Origin: Cryptomeria japonica
Taxonomy: Eukaryota > Streptophyta > Pinopsida > Cupressales > Cupressaceae
Length of the DNA stretch: 64,000 bases
Assembly (NCBI RefSeq): GCF_030272615.1
Contig: NC_081410.1
Span: 191,167,619 to 191,231,618 of the forward strand
Reading direction: 5' to 3'
Part shown: positions 33,455 to 44,081 of the stretch, in pieces
Position numbering within the stretch: the stretch's first letter is position 1
How the letters are laid out: the number at the start of each line of letters is the position of its first letter
Position numbers and translations under genes: made by a program
The notes under the pieces: generated by a model
The model's database searches: none
Told to the model about the DNA's origin: nothing
Seen by the model: the letters and a program-made list of their open reading frames with translations, nothing else

Positions 33455-36400
33455 ATGATGCATTCATTTCATAGATGTGATAATGGGTTAGCTTCCCTTG
33501 TTTCAATTTTTCCTTCTCCTAAAGAACCTCCCCTCGTCTATAACAACATTTTAGTGCCTAAAAGAGTTGCTATCAATCCCTTTGAGACTCTCCCATGTTC
33601 TAAGGATGAAGACTTTAAGAGTGATCTTGACAACTCTCCTAAAAAGTGCCCTTCCTATTTAGCTATCCTAGAGGAAGAGAATGATATTATAAACACCTTT
33701 CTTAATGTTACTTCATCTTCCCTACATGATGCCTCTCTAAGTGAAAAGGTATTGATGGACATTGACTTATTTTCTCCTAAAGTTGGTCCTTCCAATGGGG
33801 GCATGTTAGTGCAACAAGAGGTTATGAACACTTCTTTCAAAGATCTCCTTCCTAAGCATGAATCTTTGGAGAAATATGTTCATGTTCCTTCTAAAAAAAC
33901 ACTCCCTTCATGAGGATCCTTTTGTGCAAGAAGATGACATTATCCCTACATTTCCTAGTGATGGCATTTCCTTTTCCAACAAAATTCCCACTAGAGATGA
34001 TGAATTAATGATAAATGCTTACCCTTCTCCTAAAGTTTGTCTTACGCATAAGCATCCCTTAGAGAAAGAAGATGAGATAATAAGCAATTTCCTTAATTCT
34101 CTCTCCCCTAAAGATCATATTGAACATATTTTGAGGAAAGAGGATGAGTTTAACACATCTATTGATGCTCTCCCTCCTAAGGATGAGGAATTAATAAACA
34201 ATGTTATCTCCTCTCCCGAAATTAACAATACTTCAAACATTCCTTTCAACCACTTCACTATTTGGGATGAACCATTAGAAGAAGGTGTAGATTATTCTCT
34301 CTCCCTTGATAATTTCTCACCTTCCTTGAATCTCAATTGTTCTCCCTCTAAAAATAAAGCATCTCCCTCTCCTCAACTTGGTTCTACTCATAAGGATACC
34401 CTAGTTCAAAGCAAGATGGTTAACATCTCTTTCAAATATCTCCCTCTCAAAAGTGAGACTTTAGAGAGTAATGTTGATCCTTCTCCTAGAGAGTTTATTC
34501 CCCATGTAGATCCTTTGATGATAAAGGATGATATGACCTTTCCTAGTATTACTCTTCCTACTAGAACATCAATGCCTATCCCTTGTCTCTCTCCTAAAAT
34601 TGATTTAATCCGTGATAAGATTTTAGTGCAAGAGAAGACTATCAATAATTCTTCCAACACTTTTGTTCATTCGTCTAAACCATCCTCAATCAATTTGATA
34701 CATGTGAATGAAACACCTAACAAACCTCTCTTCACTGTCCAAGGTGCTTGTCCTTCTCAAAATTCTCAACCTTTAAATAAGCCTATCTTAGTGGTTCAAG
34801 GTGGTTATGCTAATGATTATTTTTGCACTCCTAAGAAACCTATTATTACTGTGCAAGGAGGTTATTCTTCTAAGAGCCCTTATGAGTATGCTAAGCAACT
34901 GACTAGAGAGAGTTATAATGCGGTTGCTCATACCTATAACACAAGAAACAATAGGCAACCTAATCCTCCTCCTGTTATCCCAACTTCACTTCCTCCTTCC
35001 CAACCAATTCTTCCGCAAGCTCCACGTATTTCACAAGTTCTCGGTAAAGAATATGATCTCATAGAACAACTTAAAGCTACCCCTGCTAAGATATCCCTTT
35101 GGGATTTGATCCAAACTTCTTCCGTTCATCATGCAATGTTACAAGATGCCTTGAAAGATTTGAATGTTCCTCCACCTAATACATCTAGTAATATAGTATC
35201 TTTGGTTAACTCTATGATGAATCCTAAAGCTCAAATTGTGTTTACTCAAGATGAATTGCCTACTAGTGAAATTCAACATCAATATGATCCCTTGATGATT
35301 GTGGTTATCATAAATGACACTGCTATAAGAAGAACACTGGTAGATAATGGCTCTGGCCTTAATGTGTGTAGCATTAATCTATTGGATAAGATGAATGTGG
35401 ATACATCCCTTATTGAGCTTGACTCTCATCCCATTCGAGGCTTTGATAATGTGGCTAAGTCTTCATTAGGTATTATCACCTTACCCATCACAATGGGACC
35501 TGTTACTTTGCCTACTCCTATCCATGTTATGTCGGGAAATCTAACATACAACTTGTTATTAGGGAGACCTTGGATTCACAGTATGCAAGCTGTCCCCTCT
35601 ACATTGCATAGACAAGTTAAATTTATTTATAACAATAAGACATATACCTTGATAGGTGATACTAATCTTCAGGCTTGTTTGCAAACATCTACTTCCAAAG
35701 GGAGTTCTTCTAAATCTTCCTCTTCTAATGATGACTCTTTAAACAAGATACCTATGAACAAATCATCATCCTCTGATAGTCAAAATTCTTTGGATGAGCC
35801 TGAAGTTCCTGAAGAAGATTCTTCTCAACTTGAATCTACACATGAAAAGGCTTTTGATCCTGAGAAGGTTTTCGCAGAAGACGATTGGGGATCTCTTGAC
35901 TTTAATCCCACCTTTGTAGGTGAGTATAGGGTTCCTACTAGAGAGCTTAAAGTTAAAAAGAAGGAAGAAACTAGAGATCAATCAGTCTTACCTGAACCTA
36001 TGAGCAATAATTTTGTGGCTACTTCTCAAACTCCTTCTCCTCACATCTCTAATTCTGAAGAATTTGATTCTTTGTCTTATGAAAAACTACCTTCTCTTTC
36101 TGAAATGGCTAATCGTTATGGTCGTGGTTTTCATATTTTGGCTAAGAGTGGCTATAGTGGAAATGGTTGTGGCACAAATGAACAAGGAATTAAAGTTCCT
36201 TTAGAACTTAACATGCATGAATATTCATTTGGACTTGGATATAATATTTCTAAGCCCACCAAAGAATCTAAAAGACCATCTCTCAATGTGAATGCTATAT
36301 TTAGTAGTGATGATGATCTCACTTCAACTAAATCATCTTCTACTTCTATCAACTCTCATTCCCCTCATAAGGAAATCTTGGCGATGAACAAATCTCTTTA

Positions 36401-36545
36401 TGACTCCCCTCAAATTTCTAATTCCACTTATGAATCTTTATCTCCTATTCATCATAAAGTCCTTTCCTCCAGGGATAAGGCTCTAATAAATTACACTCAT
36501 TCCTCTTCTAAGATTTCTTGTGACTTTTCTTCTTCAATTTTTTAA
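33455..36545 (+). pseudogene. Gag-protease polyprotein with G-patch-like motif (one frameshift)
   Basis: The frame opens at 33455 (MMHSFHRCDNG), shifts by one base at an A7 run (about 33891-33897), and continues through the 33858-36545 frame (895 codons from its first Met). The N-terminal half is Ser/Pro/Asp-rich with degenerate repeats around PSPK or LPPKDE words, then three copies of a KP..VQGGY motif. Gag-like text follows (EYDLIEQLKATPAKISLWDL), then protease TLVDNGSGLNV (catalytic Asp near residue 496) and LLGRPWIHSMQAVPST, and at about 764-778 GYSGNGCGTNEQGI, a G-patch-like motif. The protease to LLGRPW order matches Tat/Ogre-type Gypsy elements, where RT normally follows; here the frame stops. 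With one extra A removed the frame would be intact. Confidence 0.8.
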
Positions 36546-38499
36546 TACATGTTTTTGATCTCACTTATAGTTGAGCATTTAGCATGTCATATTCAAATAC
36601 CTCAATCAATCTATCATGTCTTTAAATAACATTAATGGCTATTATGTTGCTTATCATTATGTGACATTGGTAGCTCATTTACTGGGGGCTCATTGTCATT
36701 CATGATGGTACAATTTCAAGTGCATTCATATTTTTGAAGCAACATAATAGCCTAATTTTCTATGTTATCTCTTGTTCCTATGGGGACAAGAGCGATTTCA
36801 TACATCTCTTCTTTTTATGGTTAAAATTTCCCTTTGGGGTAATAGTGTGGAAATATTGATCATCTTTTCTTTAGAATCCTCTTTTCCTAGATATGGGAGA
36901 AGATGTGTATTCTCTTTCTTATCCTACCCATTTCTTGTGAGGAGCATTTTACATACACTAATATCTTGCTTGCATGAACTCATGTGAGTATGTAGTACAT
37001 TTTTCTCATGTCTAAATCTCTCCCTAGAAGATTGTGTAAGTCCTTCTCATTGTCCTTATCCTTGGGAGGCAATGATCTTTCCTTATTTTTATCTAAGGAA
37101 CCACTTTTTCCTATTTCGTGGATGGTGTGAACTTTATTACTTGATGTTATTCCTTGTATGCATTTGTTGTTGTTTGTTCAAGGATTCTCTCTTACAAGAG
37201 GTGTAAGTCCTTGACTACAACCTCTTTTGCACTTGGTAAAATACATCCATAATGAATTCACTCTCCCAATTGGGTTAAAAAGAGCGTCATCCTTCATTAA
37301 GAATCACTTTCACCTCGCAAAAGAAGGAAGTATTGCATTCTTATTCTCTTCTTTGTCTTATTCTAGAAGATGTTATATTTGTCTAAGACAATTCCTCTCG
37401 GGGATAGGTGTCTTTTGTACAAAGATCTCTTCTCCTCTAAAGATCTCCTTTACACATACTACAAGATATCCCTTTTCAACTATCTTATCCTTGCTTAAAG
37501 AGTGTAAAACTCTCTTGCTTGGATCTATGACATTGTTGCATTTTTGGGGTATCTTCTTTTGTGATGAAGGTAGGTATCCTTGTTCTACTTTGCTTATGAC
37601 ATAAACATTACACTTTTTGAGCAATGGGTCATTCTCGGAACCAGAGCACAGACTCTTAGAGCGAGATGTCTCCATTTTTCTTTTATGCAAGGTGATTATT
37701 CTCGGAACCAGAGCACAGACTCTTAGAGCGAGATGTCACGTTTTTGTACTATACATATACAGGTTGTAGCATACTTGGGCATAGACTCCTATGAGGTGCT
37801 TCTAACCTCCCTTACACACACATGCACGAGGTTGAGTGGAACTAGCGGCATAAGGCTAGACTTTCTCACTCTCCTCCCTTACATGGATCACCTAGACAGA
37901 CTCGAGGGGCTAGTTTTCCATGTCCTTTTCCCATGGATCACCTAGACAAGATCTAGGGGCAAGAAGTCCATGTTTTCTCTCTCACTATTCTTCTCATGGA
38001 TCACCAATGTGTGTATTCATGCTTTTTTTCCTTTCTTTTCTTCTCTTTGCATTTTGTTTCCATTTACATCCTTCATCTTGTGTTAGAGAACTCTCAAATC
38101 CTCACACTCTTTGTTGTGTTGGAATTGAGATTTAGTCTTCTTTCTTACCAAATGATTCTCCATTAGTTTTTGATCTCATATCAAATTTTCTTGTGAGCAT
38201 TTGTCATCAATATTCTTTAACAATTCGAAGTGGTAGATACCCTGTTTCAACTCACTAAAATTAGCAAGCTGAAACAGGGGGGGGGCATATAGCTACCCTC
38301 GAATTTTCATCACCTTCCTTAGTAAGCATTAGGTGATTTTGTGATCTAACGTGTGTTTTGTAGGGTGCGGTTCTTAACTATGTACTGCAGATACCGCTGG
38401 GGGCTTCGTTCGACAGACTTATGGATATATCCTTTTTCAAATAATGTTTACTTTTCTGTACTTTAGCTTGCATATGCACGTAGTGTTCATATGACCGCT
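36546..38499 (+). other. Non-coding interior of the gag-protease element
   Basis: It occupies the place where RT and integrase would lie, but no such motif is visible on either strand. It holds a 40-bp direct repeat (about 37632-37672 and 37695-37735, with CTCGGAACCAGAGCACAGAC) and a second duplicated block with CATGGATCACCTAGACA near 37882 and 37932. Short T-rich open frames show no family motif. Confidence 0.7.
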
Positions 38500-38514
38500 A
38501 AAGTGGGGGCTAAA
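38500..38514 (+). promoter_or_regulatory. Polypurine tract of the gag-protease element
   Basis: AAAGTGGGGGCTAAA directly precedes the 3' LTR start TGTAGC and is the expected plus-strand priming site. Confidence 0.85.
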
Positions 38515-40155
38515 TGTAGCATCGTAAATTGTACGCACTTGCTAGGGTGGTATAATTTCACACCTAGTTTAGCACCCGCCTTGGCGCATTTTGCATTTTG
38601 CATTGCATTTTCCCTTTAGCACTTAATTAATTAAATTAATTAGGTCTAAGGTTCTATTTTATCATCTCCCATATCATAAAGTTGGGCCCTTTTCATTAAA
38701 GTGTGCCCCTTTCATTTTATTCTTCCAATACATCATTTAATCAAAAACCCTAATTAGGTCCTATTTTGAACTTGGGGGCTTGATTTCAGGGGTCAAAACA
38801 TCTCAAAATCACCTGTAACTTCGGGATTCTCTCTAAAATCATCATATCCGACGGCCCTGAAAATTTGGTGAAAAGTTGTCGGGACCATGGCGCCCGGAGT
38901 GCACACGGTCCCAGACATTTTTCCCGAAATTTTAGGAGCACGATCCAATCATAAAATAAAGCTTAACCCCAAGAAATTGGCGGGAGATTCAATCTCTAGG
39001 TCGGCCAAAAGTTGAAATTAAGACCTAGGGTTTCATACATAAGAGCTCTCTTTCTTCATTTGAAAGGATCCGAAATTTTGGTTTTCAGGAACCTCATATG
39101 TAGCGAAAGAGAAGATCTTTGAAGACTTCAACAACATTCAACATTCATCCATCAAGCATTCATCAATTTCATTCATCCACTTAGGGCTTGGAAGACATTC
39201 AAGAGCAATAGGAGATCACTGACTGAAGATTGGCTTGTACCCCTCCCTTGGGGTTGGGTATGATTTCATGTTGTTTTCATGTCTTTGCATAAGCTTCAAT
39301 ATATCATTCATTCATGCTTTAGATCACTTTGCGTCTTGATTTGGAGCATTTACATTATCATTTATAAGCAATTAGGGTTTACTTTCTAGGTTGCTCTAGT
39401 TTGCTTACTTTCATTTTAGGATCTTGCACACATACAAGGTCTGCACACACTACTTTTACAATACAACTTGGCTATTCGTGGAGGTGGAAATCACCAAAGC
39501 GGGGGTTTGACTAAGGCAAAACCCTATATAGCCGCCCAAAACACCTTTTCAGATATAAGTGCAGATTTTAGGATTCGGACGACGCCGCAAGTTGCAGATC
39601 CGGGAAAAGTAGGCCGAGACAACACTCCACACCAAATTTCAGAGCAAAAGACCAGGATAGGGGCGTGGGGCGCCCTAGTCCTACCAGGACAGGGGCGTTG
39701 GGCGCCCTGGTCCCTCTGTCAGACAACAATTTTCAGCATTTTTGACAGCTTTCTAGAGTGCAAAACAGCAGTTTCAGGGGCAGTTTCCGGAACAGTATCA
39801 GGACAGTGGTGCCCGCGCCCCCGTCCCGAACATTTTCACTCCAATTTTGACTTCGGGTACGCATATGCATTCTTGTCTTATCCTTGTATTTACAGCTTTC
39901 CATTGTTTAAGTTCAATTCTGCAATCTTGTCATTAGTTCCTACTTGCATTTTGGGGTTAGGAATTGAACTTGCATCATTTTATCTTTCTATTACAACAAA
40001 GGAATAGAAATCCTAATAGGTAGCCCGTGGCTCTCTCTTTCACAAAAAGAAGTAGCCAATTGTGTGATACCTCTAGGCTCTTTCGTATTCTACAAGTGTG
40101 TGATTGAAAGTGAGATTAGGGCATGTTTGCTTGGTTTCACTTTTTCTCCTACACA
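38515..40155 (+). repeat. 3' LTR of the gag-protease element
   Basis: Matches 31472-33108 nearly throughout and ends CTCCTACACA before the GATCC duplication. It differs by single substitutions and two small indels, including an extra GGGGCAGTTTCCGG-type segment near 39777. Confidence 0.95.
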
Positions 40156-41057
40156 GATCCATGTGAGAGCTTTCAACCCAATCCTAGGATGACAAATGTC
40201 ATCATGAGATGGCTTGAGAGGACAGGGAAGAAGCATTAAATGATTGAAATGACATGAAGGTTACTTTAGGAGGTAAGGTTAGGCTTGAGTTGAATGAACA
40301 ATGCCTTTATGCAATAGACAAACTCTTGTGCAAGAGTTAGTGGGGATAACCATGGTTAAAACAATGAATGCTTGAAGAGACCCATGTGTTAAATGGTGGT
40401 TTAGTTAGAGGGAAAGTCTCTAACCATGTGGGTGAGTTGAGTTAACCATTAATGGTTATGTAAGAGCCATAAATGGTAATGTAAGAACCATTAATGGTTT
40501 GGAAGACTTTAGGGGTTAACTTGTTGGAGACATAAAGCATTTAATGCTTTTCAAAGTCTTTGGAGGCTTTGAGAAGTGACTTCAAGTTGCTTAGGAATGT
40601 GACAATAATTAGGGGATGGGTTTAGGCTAATTAGGAATGGTTTAGAAGAATCTAGAATGGGTTTAGGATGCAAGTGGGTTTGGTGGGTGAGGGAAAATAA
40701 GATTTTAATTAAAATTAAATTACTTTATTTCAACAAAATAGGTGCACCTTGCATTTGTAGGAGAATGCAAGTTGGGGGGGGGGGGGGGTAGTTTAGGGAT
40801 TTAAATAAATATTTTATTATTTATTTAAAAGAGGAAAGGGGGTTAAATTAACTAAATGTGTTTTATTCATTTAATTGATTTAGAGTGTGGCTTAATGAAT
40901 TAATTTAAATAAATTAAATAATTTATTTAATTAATAGAAGAAGAGGTTGAAGATGAATTAACTAAACATTAATTTAATTAACTGTTTATTGATAGTTAAA
41001 TAATCAAATAAATATTAAATATTCATTTAATTAAGTGGACAGATTTATGTGACTACA

Positions 41058-41072
41058 TTTGCCCCTCTTTGA
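41058..41072 (-). promoter_or_regulatory. Polypurine tract of the outer Gypsy element
   Basis: The minus strand reads TCAAAGAGGGGCAAA immediately before the LTR start TGTAGTC at 41057. It proves the orientation: this LTR is the 3' LTR of a minus-strand element whose body lies to the right. Confidence 0.8.
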
Positions 41073-41368
41073 GACGGTGTGGTTTATGCGTCGTTTCAAA
41101 GAAAGAAAAATAGGTGTGAAGGAATATGCCCCATAAATGTTAATTTAGTGGGTGGTATGCCTCCTCAAGGGATGGGCCGAAAAATTTCAAAAAGCGGGCG
41201 ATCTCTCAAAAAAAGAACGAGAAGTGGAGGGGAGGTAGAATAGAAAAACTTAGCAATAATGGTGAAAGAATGGGAGAAAACAGGGGTAAAATGGAGAAAT
41301 GAGAGGCGTTGGAAGTTCACAAGGACCACGACGATGAGCTGGGTGAATTAGGGTTAGGGCTGGAGGGT

Positions 41369-41375
41369 ATATATG
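41369..41375 (+). promoter_or_regulatory. Candidate TATA box of the plant-mobile-domain gene
   Basis: TATATAT within GGGTATATATGGAGGG lies about 85 nt upstream of the ATG at 41458, so a start site near 41400 would leave a short leader. It is antisense to the LTR element. Confidence 0.5.
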
Positions 41376-41607
41376 GAGGGAGAGGTATTGCACCTATCTC
41401 CCTGGCAGTTTGGAGCTCTGATAGTGACTTTTGGCGAAGGAGTGAGCAACAGTCATCATGCCTGTGCCTATAGCAGATCACCGGCTAGAGCGGATCTGTC
41501 GATTCCAGTGGCTAGACGACTACAGACCAACGGTACACAAATTTTGAATTTTTCTTTTTATGCATTTTTGGCATGTCTTTTCAAGCGTCAAAGTCCAAGC
41601 AAGACAA

Positions 41608-41885
41608 TAGCGCTAAAACTATGTTTTAGCGCTTTTGTCGCCTAAAATAGTGCTACTGTGCCGCAATGGCGCTATTACATAGTAATTTTAGCGCGATTAT
41701 CAAGTTTAGCGCAATTGTATCATAGTATTAGCACTTTTGCAAATTTAGCACGTTTGAGTGGATGTTGTAGCGTTGTTGTCAGGTAATAGCGCTATGGTAT
41801 AGTTGTCATAGCACGTTTGTTGTTTTTAGCGCTATTGTGCATAAGTTGGAGCGCTATTGTTAGCAGAGTAGCGCGATTGTAGTAA
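41608..41885 (+). repeat. Array of about 14 TAGCGC(T/G/A)NTTGT motifs in the intron
   Basis: Short motifs such as TAGCGCTATTGT, TAGCGCGATTAT, TAGCGCAATTGT and TAGCACGTTTGT recur every 15-30 bp, while the spacers differ. The array lies wholly inside the inferred 652-bp intron (41533-42184) of the plant-mobile-domain gene. CpG-containing copies alternate with TAGCAC or TAGTGC variants, as expected from methylated-C decay. Confidence 0.85.
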
Positions 41886-43280
41886 AAATGCCCCAGTGTT
41901 AGAGAAAATATCTCCCGATGCTTGTGTTTGATTGATTGATGAGTAGTTATGATGAATCATAGCAGCCCCGTTGAGACTAGGTCATTTGTGATAAATGCTT
42001 GTTGTAGTCTAGATTTGCCATGATCGATTACCTGTTGAGACCTAAAGATACTTGATCAAAGTATCTGTTGATAGTCTAGGTTGAAACTTAAGAAAGTTTG
42101 TAACAAAACAACTGATGTGAGTGTTGATATGTGTATGAGGATATTCCCATTTTATAGATGTGGTAGAGGCATCCTACCACACAGCGGCTGCGGGCACAAG
42201 TGATGGAGGCAGAGATAGATTGCGTCTGTGCGATGGGCTTGTATGACATGATGTACCTACCTGTGATTCAGACGAATCGCGGTCTACTGACGACCTTGGC
42301 AGAGCGATGGCAGAGTGAGACATGCACGTTTCACTTGGCGATGGGAGAGATGACGGTAACTCTGGAGGACGTATGGAGGATTTTGCACATCCCGATTAGA
42401 GGGGAGCTGGTTACATATGATCGCCATTTAGGGACAACAGCCATAGAGAGGATTTTTGCAGATGGTGTATACATCGAGGCTGGCTCGGCGGCGTGGGAGG
42501 AGATAGCAACGTTGTATGAGCCTCTACCCGCAGTTCTAGCAGGTATCATTGGGGGTTTGTTGTGCCCCGATCGACGGTCACATGGATTGGCAGTTGGGTG
42601 TGGTCAGGTGATAGAGTAGATGGCGACAGAGGGGACCTGCTATGCATGGGGCCATGTGTACTAGCACATCTTTATAGGGACTTACATGAGGTAGTGTACC
42701 GAGAGGCTAGATCACTAGGGTAGGGATCACATTACTGCATGTATAGGCTAGGGAGCACCTGCCAATGACATGACCGGTCAGCTTGAGGTTTAGGGCGATA
42801 GATCATCCCTATGCGTATATGTATGGAGGGTTGATGAGCCAGCCCCATCTGGGGAAGTTGGAGTTTTTGCAGCAAGCTTTAGATGAATTAGATACAGTCA
42901 TATGGAGGCCATATCTTGAGTGCGATCATTGGGAGGATGATGGAGAGGCACTACCATATGTATTTATGACAAATTTTTTAATGGGCGTACATCCTACTTG
43001 GTGGAGAGACAGGTGCCAGGGAGAGTGATGATGTAGTTTGGACGAAGGCAGGGTTTGCCGAGGGGTTCGGGGGAGTATGCACGGGTAGTGTGGGAGAGGT
43101 TTCAGTGGGGGCCAGTGTTACTTTATGATTAGGCCCTAGAAGAGTTTTGGACCTTATAGGTGAGACCAGTGGCAGATGAGGCCAGATATTGTGGATGTAG
43201 GAGTGACAGAGGAGTACACGCAGTATTGTACCGTGCATCCGATTCCACGCATTTCAGATCCGACCGAGCCCATACCACCG

Positions 43281-43640
43281 TTTGAGGATGACAGGAGATG
43301 ATGACAGAAGAGGAGAGGAGGCAGGGATGGAGGAGGAGGAGATGGGGGAGAGGGAGGTGGTGGGGGAGGTTTTGGTAGAGCAGGAGGAGGTGGTGGTGGT
43401 GGGGGTGGGGGATTTGGGGGTGGGGGTGGATTTGGAGGGGGAGGTGGTGGATGAAGACGATTACAGAGGAGAGGTAGAGGTGGGCAACCGTTGTGACTAT
43501 CACAGGGAGCGGCTAGAGCAGGAGGTAGGGATGGTGGTGGGGGAGCGGAGTCTATGGATATGGGAGAGGGAGCCATAGGTGGAGGAGAGGATCCTATGGA
43601 GATGGGAGGGGGAGCAACAAGTGGAGGAGAGGGAGATCTA
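43281..43640 (+). repeat. Purine-rich GGA/GGT tract
   Basis: The plus strand is almost pure G and A with many GGAGG and GGTGG runs. It encodes the Gly-rich linker of the plant-mobile-domain protein in one frame. Pro-rich frames on the opposite strand are by-products of composition. Runs of three or more G make G-quadruplex formation possible. Confidence 0.75.
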
Positions 43641-44081
43641 TGGGAGTATATGATATTACACTTGCAGACTCGATTGACAGAAGTCGAGGCACAATTGGAG
43701 GATAGGGATGCGAAGATTGCAGCCAGGGATGTCCAGTTGTTTTCACGGGAGGCTGAGCTGACTGTAGTGATGCGAGAGAGAGATGATCTGGTGGATAGAT
43801 TGAGGGAGTTGTAGGATAGAGGACGAGTTGTAGCGAGAGCACAGGATTCGACTGGGGAGGTGTTGAAGGAGATGCGGCGGGCTCCAGAGGAGATAGATTA
43901 CTGGCGGGGATTATATGAGCAGATGGTACCAAGTAGTCAGCGGGCACTAAGCTATTCCTAGATGCAACAAGCGAGAGAAGAGAGATCTCAGAGGGTTCAA
44001 AGAAGTGGTGGTGTTATGGGTCCTCCTCGGCGAGATGGTGAGGGTGGTGCAGGAGGTAGTGGTGGAGCAACATCTGACTAG

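Larger units (their letters stand above)
31472..40155 (+). mobile_element. Large non-autonomous LTR retrotransposon (gag-protease only)
   Basis: LTRs of about 1,637 and 1,641 bp, perfect duplications GATCC (31467-31471 and 40156-40160), a primer-site-like TGGTGAACCCGACGTG four bases after the 5' LTR, and a polypurine tract before the 3' LTR. The 5.4 kb interior has one long frame (33455-36545) with an aspartic protease and a G-patch-like motif, then 2 kb of non-coding DNA. No RT, RNase H or integrase is present. The LTRs are very similar apart from a few small indels (a repeated GGACCATGGCGCCC near 31855, a variable segment near 39775), so it is one of the youngest insertions here. It fits a LARD or TR-GAG derivative of a Tat/Ogre-like Gypsy element. 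Confidence 0.92.
30905..41057 (-). mobile_element. Ty3/Gypsy 3' LTR, split by a younger element
   Basis: On the minus strand the LTR starts at 41057 (TGTAGTCACATAAATCTG) and runs to the GATCC at 40156-40160. It resumes at 31471 and ends near 30905 (CAGCGCATCA). About 1.46 kb remains after removal of the inserted element. It belongs to the family of the solo LTR at 20845-22727. A polypurine tract on its 41058 side shows it is the 3' LTR of a minus-strand element extending to the right. The left flank CTAAT (30900-30904) may be its target duplication, but no partner or 5' LTR was found. A homopolymer of about 16 G lies near 40776. Confidence 0.8.
41458..44081 (+). pseudogene. Plant mobile domain (MAIN-like) gene, spliced, antisense to the outer Gypsy element
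   Basis: Exon 1 (41458-41532) reads MPVPIADHRLERICRFQWL and DDYRPT and ends at a GT. Exon 2 starts after an AG at 42185 in the same phase (RLRAQVMEAEIDCVCAMGL), then LLTTLAERWQSETCTFHLAM, GEMTVTLEDVWRILHIPIRG, VLAHLYRDLHEVVYREA, HPYAYMYGGLMSQPHLGKL and EYTQYCTVHPIPRISDP. This matches the plant mobile domain of MAIN/MAIL proteins and of extra ORFs carried by some plant Gypsy elements. A Gly-rich stretch (43300-43640) and a coiled coil (TRLTEVEAQLEDRDAKIAAR) follow, ending at TAG 44079. Several TAG codons in Trp or Gln positions and at least two frameshifts show it is dead. Confidence 0.78.

Noticed and set aside
33890-33900. Programmed minus-one ribosomal frameshift site
   Set aside because: The downstream frame is reached by a plus-one shift or loss of one A, not minus one; simple homopolymer slippage is more likely.
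43154-43576. Pro-rich minus-strand protein of 140 codons
   Set aside because: It is the complement of the purine-rich Gly linker of the plant-mobile-domain gene; low-complexity shadow.
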